Notes under the pieces: model-generated
What the model saw: only the letters and a program-made list of their open reading frames with translations
Database searches by the model: none
Told to the model about the DNA's origin: nothing
Translations under genes and position numbers: made by a program
Part shown: positions 51,705-61,873 of the stretch, piece after piece
Position numbering within the stretch: position 1 is the stretch's first letter
Layout: each line of letters starts with the position of its first letter
Assembly: GCA_963776225.1 (NCBI GenBank)
Contig: CAVZLL010000003.1
Coordinates: forward strand, 1,054,001 to 1,118,000
From: Bog-756 sp963776225
GTDB taxonomy: Bacteria; Actinomycetota; Acidimicrobiia; Acidimicrobiales; RAAP-2
DNA length: 64,000 nucleotides
Reading direction: 5' to 3'

Positions 51705-53545
51705 GCCCCGAGCTCCTGGTCAAACGGCGCTCGCGCGCCATGCGGCTGCTGGTGACCCTGACCTTCTGCGTCCTGGTGGCGAGGCTGGTCGGGGTCCAAG
51801 AGCTCGGCCACCAGCACTATGCGGCCCTCTCCGCCTCCGAGCTCACCCAGACCGTCACGGTGCCCGCCGTCCGGGGCGGGATCTACGACCGCAACGGTGA
51901 GGTGCTCGCCGAGACGGTGACCCGTCAGACCGTGGTCGGTGACCCGCTCCTGATCACCCGACCCGGCCCCATCGCCGATGCGCTCTCACCGGTCCTCGGT
52001 ATCCCGGCGAGCACCCTGCGGAGCGAGTTGACCGGGCGCGCCCAGTTCGTCTATCTGGCCCACCGGGTTCCCGATTCGGTGGCGACCGAGGTCGCCAAGC
52101 TCGCGCTCCCCGGGATCAACCTCGTCCCCGAGGCCCAGCGGGTGGTGCCGGTCGGGCGCCTGGCCGAACCGGTCGTCGGCTCGGTCGACTGGGCGGGCAA
52201 CGGGGCGGCCGGGCTCGAGTACCAGTACCAGTCGCTCCTGGCCGGTACGCCCGGATCCACGGATCTCCTCGAGTCGCCGGGCGGTGTCGTCCTCCCGGGG
52301 GGGCAGCGGACGGTACCTTCCGACCCCGGCACCGGGATCGAGCTCACCATCGACGAATCCGTGCAGTACATCGCCGAACAGGCGCTCGCCGCAGAGGTGG
52401 TCGCCTCGCACGCGCACTCGGGGACGGCCGTCGTCATGGACGTGAAGACGGGGGACATCCTCGCCATGGCCGACCTCGTCGCGACCACCGGCCCAGCAGG
52501 TGGTCGGGCGACGGTGACCGCGACCCCGGCACACACCTCCGGCTCGGGTCCGACCCTGGTGGCCGACTCGGACACCCTGCCGGCGGGGGTCGCCGAAGCA
52601 CCGTCGAACACCGCGGTGACCCAGGTCTACGAGCCGGGCTCGGTGTTCAAGCTGGTGACGTTCTCTGCGGCGCTCGCCGCCGGTGTGGTCACCCCCGACC
52701 AGCCACTCACCGTGCCGAGCTCCCTGCCCATGGGGAAGTACACCTTCCACGACGCGGAGCAGCACGGGACCGAGCGGATCACGGCCACCCAGATCCTGGC
52801 CCAGTCCTCCAACATCGGAACCATCGAAGTCGCTCAGGGCCTGGGTGAGAGTCGGCTGCTCTCGCAGATCTCGCTGCTCGGCTTCGGCCATCCGACCGGC
52901 TTGGGCCTCCCGGGCGAGTCGGAGGGACTGGTCCCCGGGCCGGCCCAGTGGACCCGGACCTCGATCGGGTCGACCCCCATCGGCCAGGACGACGCGGTGA
53001 CCGCCCAGCAGATCCTGGACGCCTACAACGCGGTGGCGAACGGCGGGGTCTTCGTGGCCCCACGCCTGGTCAGGGCCACCGTCGACCCTTCGGGCGGGGT
53101 CACCGCGAGCACGGCCCCGTCCACCCGCCGGGTCATCGACCCGGCCACCGACGCCGAGCTGGTCTCCATGCTGAAGGCCGTGGTGAGCTCGGGGACCGGC
53201 ACGAGCGCCGCCATCGATGGGTACACGGTGGCCGGGAAGACCGGCACCGCCCAGATCCCCGATCCGAGCCATCTCGGCTACATTCCGGGCGCGTACGTGG
53301 GATCATTCGCCGGATTCGCGCCGGCCCAGCACCCGGTGCTCTCGGCGGTGGTGGTCCTCGACCATCCCACCCCGATCTACGGTGGAGCGGTCGCCGCTCC
53401 GGTGTTCTCGACGATCATGGCCTACGCACTCCACCACTACGGCATCCCCACCACCGCGGCCGCCACGGCCTCCGCCTCGACCACGGCTGTCGGGGGGTCC
53501 GGCTCGGTCACCGTCCCGGCCGGGGCCGCCACGGAAGGGCCCTAG
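51701..53545 (+). CDS. ftsI: Septal transpeptidase FtsI (PBP3)
   Basis: A 614-residue class B penicillin-binding protein that crosslinks septal peptidoglycan. An N-terminal signal anchor (RLLVTLTFCVLVARLVG) precedes the dimerisation domain, VRGGIYDRNGEVLAETV at its start; the transpeptidase domain has SxxK in YEPGSVFKLVTF, SxN in ILAQSSNIGTIE and KTG in TVAGKTGTAQIPD. The tail is Ala/Thr/Ser-rich. The start is TTG 51701, sharing TGA with the ftsL stop. A 62-bp gap precedes murE. Confidence 0.95.
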   Translation: MSPELLVKRRSRAMRLLVTLTFCVLVARLVGVQELGHQHYAALSASELTQTVTVPAVRGGIYDRNGEVLAETVTRQTVVGDPLLITRPGPIADALSPVLGIPASTLRSELTGRAQFVYLAHRVPDSVATEVAKLALPGINLVPEAQRVVPVGRLAEPVVGSVDWAGNGAAGLEYQYQSLLAGTPGSTDLLESPGGVVLPGGQRTVPSDPGTGIELTIDESVQYIAEQALAAEVVASHAHSGTAVVMDVKTGDILAMADLVATTGPAGGRATVTATPAHTSGSGPTLVADSDTLPAGVAEAPSNTAVTQVYEPGSVFKLVTFSAALAAGVVTPDQPLTVPSSLPMGKYTFHDAEQHGTERITATQILAQSSNIGTIEVAQGLGESRLLSQISLLGFGHPTGLGLPGESEGLVPGPAQWTRTSIGSTPIGQDDAVTAQQILDAYNAVANGGVFVAPRLVRATVDPSGGVTASTAPSTRRVIDPATDAELVSMLKAVVSSGTGTSAAIDGYTVAGKTGTAQIPDPSHLGYIPGAYVGSFAGFAPAQHPVLSAVVVLDHPTPIYGGAVAAPVFSTIMAYALHHYGIPTTAAATASASTTAVGGSGSVTVPAGAATEGP

Positions 53546-53607
53546 GTGGGCCCGGGCGCGAGCCGCGCGAGCCCGTCCCGCAACCCGACCGTCCGGACCA
53601 GCACCGC

Positions 53608-55030
53608 ATGCTGATGGCGGACCTGCTCGACGAGGTCGAGGTGGCCGGCGTCCGGGGTGACCCGGCGACCACCGAGATCCACTCGATCGAACTCGACAGC
53701 CGGCAGGTCGCCGAGGGAGCGCTCTTCTGCTGCGTGCCGGGCGAGCGGACCGACGGCCATCGCCACGCGCCACAAGCAGTCGCCCGCGGGGCGTCGGCCC
53801 TCCTCTGCGAGCACTTCCTCGACCTCGGGGTCACCCAGGTCATGGTGGGTCCCGGCGGTGTCCGGCCGGCCATGGCCGCGGTCGCGTCCGGCCTTCCACG
53901 GCCACCCGTCGCGGTCGCTCACCACCGTGGGGGTCACCGGCACCAACGGCAAGACCACCGTCACCCATCTGGTGCGCTCGATCCTCGAGGCCGACGGTCG
54001 CCCCACCGGCGTGATCGGGACCCTCGACGGAGCGCGGACGACTCCCGAGGCACCGGTCCTCCAGGCGACGCTCGCCCGGTTCGTCGACGAGGGGAAGCAG
54101 GCGGCCGTCATGGAGGTCTCGTCGCATGCCCTCGACGCCCACCGGGTCGACGGCATCGTGTTCTCGGTCGGTGCGTTCACCAATCTGAGCCGGGAACATC
54201 TCGATCACCACCGGACCATGGAGGAGTACTTCGCGGCCAAGGCGGCGCTCTTCGATCCGTCCCGCTGCGAGCGCCCGGTGATCTTCGTCGACGATCCCTG
54301 GGGCGCCCGGCTTGCCGCCCGGCTCACCTGCGGCGAGGTGATCGCGGTGCGCCGCGCCGAGGCCGAGGAGGTGACCCTGGCCATCGGCACGACGGGCTTC
54401 CGGTGGAGGGGGCGCCGGGTGTCGCTCCCGCTCACCGGGGGGTTCAACGTGGACAACGCCCTGGTCGCTGCTGCCGTCGGCGTCGCCCTCGGGGTCGCGG
54501 AGGATCGGGTTGCCGACGGGCTCACTGCCGCGCCGGCGGTGCCCGGAAGGATGGAGGTGGTGCGCCCGGGCACCCCGGTGGCGGTGGTGGTCGACTACGC
54601 CCACACCCCGGCCGGGCTCGCAGCGGCACTCGACGCGGTCCGTCCGCTGGCCGGCGGCGGTCGGGTGTTCTGCGTGTTCGGGTGCGGGGGCGACCGCGAC
54701 GCGGGGAAGCGCCCGGAGATGGGCGCGGTGGCTTCGCGTGATGCCGACGTGGTGATCCTCACCTCGGACAACCCGCGCTCCGAGGACCCCGGGACCATCC
54801 TCGGCGAGATCCGGGCGGGGATCCTGCCTGGCACCGATCTCACCGTCGTGGCCGACCGGTCCACGGCCATCCGCAGTGCGGTGGACCGGGCCCGCCCCGG
54901 AGACCTCGTCCTTCTGGCCGGCAAGGGCCACGAGACCACCCAGACGCTCGGCGGGAGCTCCGTCCCCTTCGACGACCGGCTCGTGGCGGCAGCCGCACTC
55001 GAGACCCGGTTCGGGAGGCCGGACGGGTGA
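53608..55030 (+). CDS. murE: UDP-MurNAc-tripeptide ligase MurE (DAP-adding), one frameshift
   Basis: An ATP-dependent ligase adding meso-DAP to UDP-MurNAc-L-Ala-D-Glu. The N-terminal UDP-binding domain (IHSIELDSRQVAEGALFCCV) is read from ATG 53608. A single extra base near 53887-53890 then shifts the frame, and the rest continues with the P-loop VGVTGTNGKTTVTHLVRSIL, the carbamylated-Lys region, the DAP-selective motif LTSDNPRSEDPGTI and LLAGKGHETTQ. Removing one G (TCCGGCC to TCCGCC) joins the halves smoothly. All motifs are intact, so this is probably a sequencing or assembly error. It overlaps mraY by 4 bp; murF, usually between them, is missing. Confidence 0.88.
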
Positions 55031-56058
55031 TCTCCCTCATGACGTCGGGCGGAGCGGCCCTGTGGGTGGCTGCGCTTTCCACGCCGATCCTCCTCCGCTG
55101 GCTGGTCAGGCACAACATCGGTCAGCAGATCCGGGAGGACGGTCCCCAGGTCCACATCGCCAAGGCCGGCACCCCGACCATGGGCGGGATCTGCATCGTC
55201 GAGGCGGTGTTGGTCGGCTTCCTGGCCGCCCACGCCATCCCGGGCGTCCACTTCTCGCGCCCGGGTGCCCTGGTCATGCTCGCAATCGTCGGCGCCGGGC
55301 TCATCGGGTTCGCCGACGACTGGACGAAGGTCCGGCATCGGCGGAGTCTGGGTCTCAACAAGCGGACCAAATTCGGGGCGCAGATCGCCCTCGGTCTGGC
55401 CTTCTCCCTGCTCGGGGTCTACTGGGCCCACGCATCGACCACCCTGTCGTTCACCCGGTACAACTCGGTCGGGTTGCACATGGGCACGGTGGCGTGGGTG
55501 GTCTGGGCGACGTTCATCATCGCGGCGTCGGCGAACGCGGTGAACCTCACCGACGGTCTCGACGGCCTGGCGGCCGGGTCGTCGACCTTCTGCTTCGCCT
55601 GCCTGGCCATCATCGGGTACTGGCAGTACCGGCATTTCGCGATCTACCACGTCGGTGCCGCCCTCGACCTCGCACTGGCCGCGGTCGCGCTCGCCGGGGC
55701 GTGCCTCGGCTTCCTGTGGTGGAACGCGGCCCCGGCCAGGATCTTCATGGGGGACACCGGGTCGCTGGCCATCGGGTCGGGCCTGGCGGCGCTCTGCCTG
55801 ATGATGAACCTGGACCTGCTGCTGGTGGTCATCGGCGGGCTCTTCGTCATCGTCACGCTCTCGGTGGTGATCCAGGTGGTGAGCTTCCGCCTGTTCCACC
55901 GACGGGTCTTCCTGATGGCGCCCCTGCACCACCACTTCGAGCTGCTGGGCTGGCCCGAGACCACGGTGATCGTCCGCTTCTGGATCCTGGCCGGGCTCTT
56001 CTCCGCCCTCGGGCTCGGGATCTTCTACGGCGACTTCCTCTCGGTGGGAAAGCTGTGA
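55027..56058 (+). CDS. mraY: Phospho-N-acetylmuramoyl-pentapeptide transferase
   Basis: A 343-residue, ten-span membrane enzyme making lipid I from UDP-MurNAc-pentapeptide and undecaprenyl phosphate. Conserved cytoplasmic loops are present: GTPTMGGICIV, IGFADDWTKVRHRRSLGLN (DD pair), ANAVNLTDGLDGLAAG, FMGDTGSLAIGSGLAAL and MAPLHHHFELLGW. The frame is intact. GTG 55027 overlaps the murE stop. A 141-bp gap with no gene follows where murD is normally found. Confidence 0.96.
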   Translation: MISLMTSGGAALWVAALSTPILLRWLVRHNIGQQIREDGPQVHIAKAGTPTMGGICIVEAVLVGFLAAHAIPGVHFSRPGALVMLAIVGAGLIGFADDWTKVRHRRSLGLNKRTKFGAQIALGLAFSLLGVYWAHASTTLSFTRYNSVGLHMGTVAWVVWATFIIAASANAVNLTDGLDGLAAGSSTFCFACLAIIGYWQYRHFAIYHVGAALDLALAAVALAGACLGFLWWNAAPARIFMGDTGSLAIGSGLAALCLMMNLDLLLVVIGGLFVIVTLSVVIQVVSFRLFHRRVFLMAPLHHHFELLGWPETTVIVRFWILAGLFSALGLGIFYGDFLSVGKL

Positions 56059-56199
56059 GGCCGCCGTCCGGGCGGAGGCCCGCCCGGTCCCGGCCGGGGT
56101 TCCACCACTGCGCCGCCCGGGTGGACGAGGCTACGGGGATGCACGCGCACGACAGGTCCGGTCCCGGACGCCGTCGATCGTCGGCGGCCGCGACCCGGG

Positions 56200-57492
56200 G
56201 TGCCGGGCGTGGCTGAACGCACCGCCACCGCGCGGCGGTCGACCCGGGACCGGCATCCGACGGTCTCGGCGCGGTCGGTCGCTCGTCGCTCCAAGGTCTC
56301 CAAGGTCTCCAAGGTCGCACCGATCGCACCGGTCGCCCCCTCGGCGCGATCGGGTCTGTCGGCCGTACCCACCGCGACGGCGCTCGGCATCCTGGTCGTG
56401 GCGCTGTGCGTGGTCGGGCTGGTCATGGTGGGTTCGGCCTCACCGGTGATCTCCCTCGGGCTCTACGGCTCCCCCTGGACCATCCTCATCCGTCAGGGCA
56501 TCTGGATGGCGATCGGGGCGGTGGCACTGGTCCTCTGCTCGCGCGTCGACTACCGGCGCTGGCGCGCGCTTCGTGCCCCGCTCGTGCTGGTGGGCATCGG
56601 GCTGCTGGTCGTCGTCCTCGTGCCGGGGCTCGGGGACACCGCCGGAGGCTCGTCGCGCTGGATCGGCGTCGGCCAGCTGCGGATGCAGCCCTCGGAGCTC
56701 ATGAAGCTGGCCCTGGTCGTGTTCGCCGCCGACCTCCTGACTCGACGGGTCGACCGGATGGACGAGCCGAAGCTGGTGATCGCCCCTGTGCTGGGTGTCC
56801 TGCTGCTCTCGGGGGCACTCATCCTCAAGCAGCCCGACATGGGCACCGCCCTCGTGCTCGGCTGCATCGCCTTCGGGGTCCTCTTCGTGGGCGGGGTTCC
56901 GATGTTCTCGCTCCTCAAGGTGTTCGCCACGTTCGCCACCCTGGCGTTGATCCTCGGACTGGCCGACCCCTACCGGCGCGACCGGATCCTGTCCTTCCTC
57001 AACCCGGGCGCCCACCAGTCCGGCTCGGGGTACCAGGTCTGGCAGTCCCTCATCGGGCTCGGAGCCGGGCACCTGTTCGGGCTCGGGCTCGGAGGTGGGC
57101 GCGAGAAATGGGGGAGCCTGCCCAACGCGCACACCGACTTCATCTTCTCGGTGGTCGGCGAGGAGCTCGGGATGGTCGGAGCGGTGGCCGTGCTCGCACT
57201 GTTCCTCGCCCTTGCCTGGTTCGGGGTCCGGGCTGCCAGCCGGGCGCCCGACCGCTTCGGCAGCATGCTCGCCATCGGGGTGACCACCTGGATCACCAGC
57301 CAGGCGGTGATCAACGTGGGCGCGGTGGTCGGCGTGCTCCCGGTGACGGGCATCCCCCTCCCGTTCATCTCCTTCGGCGGCTCCTCACTGGTCATCACCA
57401 TGGCGGCGGTCGGCATCCTGCTCAACATCGCGGTCCAGGAACGGTCGGGGAACGGCGCCGCCCGCCCGAGGCGCCTCGCCGCCCGGGCGTGA
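56200..57492 (+). CDS. ftsW: Septal peptidoglycan polymerase FtsW (SEDS)
   Basis: A 430-residue SEDS glycosyltransferase polymerising lipid II at the septum with FtsI. About ten spans; hallmarks are SSRWIGVGQLRMQPSELMKL, KQPDMGTALVL, the catalytic-loop region NAHTDFIFSVVGEELG and TGIPLPFISFGGSSL. A basic cytoplasmic N-terminus of about 60 residues contains three SKV units coded by a perfect 9-bp repeat. GTG 56200 is the first usable start after mraY; a second GTG at 56209 is possible. The frame is intact, unlike murG just downstream, whose GTG overlaps the ftsW stop. Confidence 0.95.
   Translation: MPGVAERTATARRSTRDRHPTVSARSVARRSKVSKVSKVAPIAPVAPSARSGLSAVPTATALGILVVALCVVGLVMVGSASPVISLGLYGSPWTILIRQGIWMAIGAVALVLCSRVDYRRWRALRAPLVLVGIGLLVVVLVPGLGDTAGGSSRWIGVGQLRMQPSELMKLALVVFAADLLTRRVDRMDEPKLVIAPVLGVLLLSGALILKQPDMGTALVLGCIAFGVLFVGGVPMFSLLKVFATFATLALILGLADPYRRDRILSFLNPGAHQSGSGYQVWQSLIGLGAGHLFGLGLGGGREKWGSLPNAHTDFIFSVVGEELGMVGAVAVLALFLALAWFGVRAASRAPDRFGSMLAIGVTTWITSQAVINVGAVVGVLPVTGIPLPFISFGGSSLVITMAAVGILLNIAVQERSGNGAARPRRLAARA
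56290..56316 (+). repeat. Three perfect 9-bp repeats in the ftsW N-terminus
   Basis: TCCAAGGTC three times in tandem, coding SKV-SKV-SKV in the cytoplasmic tail. Same unit length as the array before the ferritin-like gene. Confidence 0.85.
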
Positions 57493-58640
57493 CCGGGCGG
57501 CGCTACGCGGTGGTGGCCGGCGGAGGAACGGCCGGGCACCTCCAGCCGGCCCTGGCCATCGGGGAGGCGCTGGTGGTGCTCGGCCACAGCCGGGAGTCGA
57601 TCGAGTTCGTCGGCTCGACGCGCGGTCAGGACGGCGCCACGCTGGCCGGTCGCGGGTTTCCGGTGACCCTGCTGCCAGGGCGGGGCATCGTCCGCAGCCT
57701 CGCGGTACCCGACCTGTTGCGGAACGCCGTCTCCCTGGTCGGGCTCGCGGCGGCGGCGGTCGGCGGCCTCCGGGTGCTGGCCCGGGCCCGCCCCCGGGTC
57801 GTGGTGGCGGTCGGGGGGTACGCGAGCCTTCCCGCCGCGCTCGCCGCGGTGCTCCTGCGGGTCCCGCTCGTCCTGGTCAACACCGACGCGGTGCCGGGTG
57901 CCGCCAACCGGCTCCTCGGCCGCTTCGCCCGGGCCAGCGCGGTCGGATGGGAGGGGGTCGGCCTGCCCCGCGCGGTGGTCACCGGGACACCGGTGCGCCC
58001 GGAGATCGCCGCGGTGCGGCGCGATCCCGGCAGACCGCGCCGCAGCGCGCCGCCTGCTCGGGCTGCCTGCCGACCGCGCCCTGGTCGCAACCTTCGGCGG
58101 CTCCCTCGGCGCGAGGACGATCAACCGGTGCGTCGACGGTCTGGCCGCCCGGTGGGCCGGACGCTCGGACCTGGCCGTCTACCAGATCGTCGGCCGGCGC
58201 GACTGGGACGACGCGACGGGCACCGGCCCCCGGTGCCGACCTTCCGGGACTGGTCCGTCTCCGGGTGCCGTTCGAGGAGCGGATGGCGGCGGTCTACGCC
58301 GCGGCGGACCTCGTGGTCTGCCGGGCGGGGGCGATGACCGTGGCCGAGCTCGCCGTCGCCGGTGTACCGGCCGTGCTCGTGCCGCTGCCCGGGGCGCCGG
58401 GGGACCATCAGACGGCAAACGCCCAGCGTCCTCGAGCGCGCCGGGGCCGCCGTCCTGCTGGCCGACGAGGAGTGCGACCCGGCCCGCCTGGCAGGGATCC
58501 TGGACGGGCTCCTCGCAGACCCGGACGCGCTCGACGCCATGGGACGGGCGGCGTCCCGGCTCGGACGACCCGACGCCGCCGCCGCCGGAGCCAGGGTGGT
58601 CGAGCGCGTGGCCGGCCCGGCCGAGCGGAGCGCGGCGTGA
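57489..58640 (+). pseudogene. murG: murG (lipid II synthase), three apparent frameshifts
   Basis: Transfers GlcNAc from UDP-GlcNAc to lipid I on the inner face of the membrane. The N-terminal half (VVAGGGTAGHLQPALAIGEA, VVVAVGGYASLPAALAAV, ASAVGWEGVGLPRAVVTGTP) reads from GTG 57489. The frame must then shift at 58026-58028 (CCC), 58227-58231 (CCCCC) and 58422-58424 (CCC) to continue through LGLPADRALVATFGGSLGA, RVPFEERMAAVYAAADLVVC with RAGAMTVAELA, and SVLERAGAAVLLADEECDPA to the stop. Dropping one C at each site restores one protein with all motifs. Being essential, it is more likely mis-sequenced than dead. Confidence 0.85.
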
Positions 58641-60045
58641 ACGGCCGGCCGGCGACGGGCCTGGGGGACCCGGGCACCCTCCGCACCGTCCACGTCGTCG
58701 GCGTCGGCGGTGCGGGGATGAGCGCGATCGCCACCGTCCTCCATGCCATGGGTCATTCGGTGTCGGGGAGCGATCTGCGGTCCTCGGCGGTCACCGATCG
58801 CCTCGAGGCGGCGGGGATCAGGGTGGCCATCGGGCACGCGGCGGCCAACCTCGGCGCCGCGCGAGCTGGTCACCGTCTCCTCCGCGGTCGCCGCGGACAA
58901 CCCGGAGGTCGTCGAGGCCGCCGCGCCGCGGCCTCCCGGTCCTCTCCCGGGCCGAGACCCTGGCCTCCATCGCCGCCCTGCGCCGGTGCATCGCGGTGTC
59001 CGGGACCCACGGCAAGACGACCACCGCGTCGATGCTCGCCCTGATCCTGGTCGAGGCCGGGATGCGACCCGTCGCTTCCTCATCGGCGGCGATGTCAACG
59101 AGATCGGCACCAACGCGGTCTGGGACACGGGCGACTGGTTGGTGGTCGAGGCGGACGAGAGCGACGGCACGTTCCTCTCCCTGGCTCCCGACACCGCGGT
59201 GGTGACCAACGTGGAGCCGGACCACCTGGACCACTACGGCTCGTTCGACGCGCTGCGCTCGGCCTTCGGACGGTTCCTCGCGTCAGCGCTCCGCCACCGG
59301 GTGGTCGGCGGGGACGACCCGGTGGCCGCCGCCCTCGGCAGGCGTGCCGGCGCCGACCGGGTCGGCTTCGCCCCGGGCTGCACCCACCGGATGGTCGACG
59401 CCCGGGTGGAGCGCGAGCTCGGTCTCCTTCACCCTCGAGGGACCGGACGGGGTCCGCCTCGGCCGGCTGGCGGTGGCCGTCCCCGGCCTCCACAACGCGA
59501 GGAACGCTGCGGTGGCGACCGTCGCCGCGCTCTCGGCCGGTGCCCCGTTCGCCGCGGCGGAGCGTGCGCTCGCCCGGTTCGCGGGCGTGGCCCGGCGGTT
59601 CGAGTTCCGCGGGGAGTGCGCCGGGGTGACCTTCGTCGACGACTATGCCCACCTGCCCACCGAGGTCCGGGCGACCCTGGCCGCGGCACGGGACGGCGGG
59701 TGGTCGCGGGTGGTGGCCGTGTTCCAGCCGCACCGCTACACGCGGACCGCCGAGCTGTGGGCGAGATTCGGCGAGGCATTCGGAGACGCGGACCTGGTCG
59801 TGGTGACCGACGTGTACGGCGCAGGAGAGCCTCCCGCGCCCGGGGTGTCCGGCCGGCTGGTGGCCGATGCGGTGCGGCGGGCCCGTCCGGGACTCCCGGT
59901 TCACTACGTTCCCGGAAGGGGCGACCTTGCAGCCGCGGTGGCGGAGCTCCTTCTGCCGGGCGACCTCTGCTGCACCCTCGGGGCCGGGGACCTCACCTCG
60001 CTGGCGGACGAGCTCACGGCCGTGCTCGCCCGAGGGGTGCGATGA
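58637..60045 (+). pseudogene. murC: murC (UDP-MurNAc-L-alanine ligase), four apparent frameshifts
   Basis: Adds L-Ala to UDP-MurNAc, the first Mur ligase step. GTG 58637 opens with HVVGVGGAGMSAIATVLHAM; the reading then changes frame near 58859-58862, 58918-58924, 59065-59073 and 59412-59415. Between shifts the segments ELVTVSSAVAADNPEVVEAA, CIAVSGTHGKTTTASMLALI (P-loop), VVEADESDGTFLSLAPDTAV with VTNVEPDHLDHYG, and FVDDYAHLPTEVRATLAAAR are all well conserved. Three shifts fit one extra base; the third fits one missing base. The gene overlaps murG and murB by 4 bp each. Confidence 0.85.
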
Positions 60046-60979
60046 GCCGGGAACCGGGCGACCTCGACCGCCTGGCTGAACGCCTCGGCGCCTCGGTCCG
60101 CCGGGACCAGCCGCTCGGTGCCCGCACCACCTACCGGGTCGGCGGGTCGGCGGCCCTCACGGTGGAGCCGCCCGACGAGGACGCCCTCCTCGGGGTGGCC
60201 CGGGCCCTCGACGGGCTCGACGTGCCGGTCCTGGTGGTCGGGAACGGCTCCAACCTGCTCGTCGCCGATCGTGGCTTCCGGGGCCTCGCCATCTTCCTCG
60301 GGGCGGCGTTCGGTTCCCTCGCCATCGACGGCTGCGAGGTGCGGGCGGGGGCGGCGCTGGATCTGCCCGCCCTGGCCCGCCGGACGGCGGCGGCCGGGCT
60401 CCGCGGTCTCGAATGGGCCGTCGGGGTGCCCGGCACGGTCGGTGGGGCGCTGCGGATGAACGCGGGCGGCCACGGCTCGGACACCGCGGCCACCCTGGTC
60501 GGCTACCGCGTGGTCGACCTCCGTGCCGCAAGGGCGGTCGAGGCCGGGGCCACCCGCCTCGCGGCCGCCTACCGGCACACCTCGCTCTCCCCGGCCGAGG
60601 TGGCCGTCGCGGCGACCTTCCGCCTCGAGCCGGGCGATCCGCGCGAGGCGCGTGCCGCGATCGACGAGATCGTGCGGTGGCGGCGGGTCAACCAGCCCGG
60701 TGGCAGCAACGCCGGGTCTGCCTTCACCAACCCCCCGGGTGATTCGGCCGGCAGGCTCATCGACGCCTGCGGCCTCAAGGGCGATGCGGGTCGGAACGGC
60801 CGAGGTCTCCCCGAAGCACGCCAATTTCATCCAGGTGGACCGGGGTGGTTCGGCCGACGACGTCCGCGACCTCATCGACCAGGTCAGGCGCGTGGTGTCG
60901 CGCGGCAACCGGGACCGAGCTGGTCCCCGAGATCCAGCTGGTGGGATTCGAGGGCGCCGCAGGGGGACCGGGCCGATGA
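60042..60979 (+). pseudogene. murB: murB (UDP-N-acetylenolpyruvoylglucosamine reductase), two apparent frameshifts
   Basis: FAD- and NADPH-dependent reductase making UDP-MurNAc. From ATG 60042 the FAD domain is complete: GARTTYRVGGSAALTVEPPD, LVVGNGSNLLVADRGFRGLA, WAVGVPGTVGGALRMNAGGH. NAGSAFTNPPGDSAGRLIDA marks the catalytic region. One extra base at about 60780-60783 is needed to reach MRVGTAEVSPKHANFIQVDR, and one more near 60897-60904 to reach TGTELVPEIQLVGFEG and TGA 60977-60979. The catalytic C-terminal residues thus survive in shifted frames. Same error pattern as murG and murC. Confidence 0.85.
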
Positions 60980-60998
60980 CCCGATCGGGGGTGGCCCG

Positions 60999-61790
60999 GT
61001 GACGGCCCGGAGCCCGGCGGGCGGCATCGATCCCCGGATCCGCCAGCGGCGGGAGGAGGTCGAACGCGACCGCACCCGTCGCCGGTGGCGGCAGGTCGCG
61101 GTCGGGGCGGCGGCGGTGGCACTCGCCGGGGTCGTCTTCGGCGTGCTCCACACCCCGTGGTTCGGCGCACGGGTGGTGACCGTGACCGGCCCCCATCCCC
61201 ACACCAGCGAAGCGGCCATCGTGGCCGCCGCCGGTCTGGTCCATCACCCGCCGCTGATCAGCGTGGACCCGGGGACCACCGCCCACCGGGTCGAGTCCCT
61301 GCCCTTCATCGCCACCGCGCAGATCCACCGGCACTGGCCGGACGCGGTCACCATCACGGTCACCGAGCGTGACCCTGTCGTCACGATGGCGGGACCGGGT
61401 GCGGACTGGTCGGTGCTCGACGGCTCCGGCCGCACCCTCGCGACCGTCCCGGCGCGGCCCCCGCACCTGGTGGTCCTCATCGTGCACGCACCGTCCGGGC
61501 CGGTGCCGCCGCTGCCGGTGGGGGGGACCCTGCCCTCCCCGGCCGACCCCGGCCTCACGGTGGCGCGCACCCTCCCTCCCGCCTTCGCCGGACAGGTCGT
61601 CTCGATCACCACCGCCCCGGACGGCACGGTCGATCTCGCCCTCGATTCGCGGCTCGTCGTCCTGCTCGGCACCGATACCGACCTCGCCGCCAAGTACGAG
61701 GACGTCGCGGCGATCATCGCGAACGCGTCGCCGCCTCCCGGAGCGACCATCGACGTCACCGTGCCCCAGTCGCCGACGGTGGGTCCCTGA
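60999..61790 (+). CDS. ftsQ: Cell division protein FtsQ
   Basis: A 263-residue bitopic septum protein. A basic cytoplasmic tail (RQRREEVERDRTRRRWRQ), one membrane span (VAVGAAAVALAGVVFGVLH), a POTRA-type domain (VVTVTGPHPHTSEAAIVAAA, TAQIHRHWPDAVTITVTERD) and an FtsQ beta domain (VDLALDSRLVVLLGTDTDLA). It scaffolds FtsL/FtsB at the septum. The frame is intact. GTG 60999 lies 20 bp after the murB stop. Confidence 0.93.
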   Translation: MTARSPAGGIDPRIRQRREEVERDRTRRRWRQVAVGAAAVALAGVVFGVLHTPWFGARVVTVTGPHPHTSEAAIVAAAGLVHHPPLISVDPGTTAHRVESLPFIATAQIHRHWPDAVTITVTERDPVVTMAGPGADWSVLDGSGRTLATVPARPPHLVVLIVHAPSGPVPPLPVGGTLPSPADPGLTVARTLPPAFAGQVVSITTAPDGTVDLALDSRLVVLLGTDTDLAAKYEDVAAIIANASPPPGATIDVTVPQSPTVGP

Positions 61791-61844
61791 TGCCGCGGCG
61801 GGGGCCGACCGGGCACCCGATGTCCCCGACGGGTTCCGTGTTGC

Positions 61845-61873
61845 TTGACCAGGAAGTCTCTGAACCCTATCGT
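61845..61873 (+). promoter_or_regulatory. ftsZ promoter
   Basis: TTGACC (61845-61850), 17-bp spacer, TATCGT (61868-61873), giving a leader of about 50 nt. A small GGTTG/CAACC stem (61889-61907) lies in that leader, followed by AAGGG 5 bp before the ATG. Independent ftsZ promoters are common in division clusters. Confidence 0.7.

Noticed and set aside
57489..60979. Programmed ribosomal frameshifting in murG, murC and murB
   Set aside because: Nine sites in three genes, almost all in the same direction and without a shared slippery sequence or downstream structure, do not fit a programmed mechanism.
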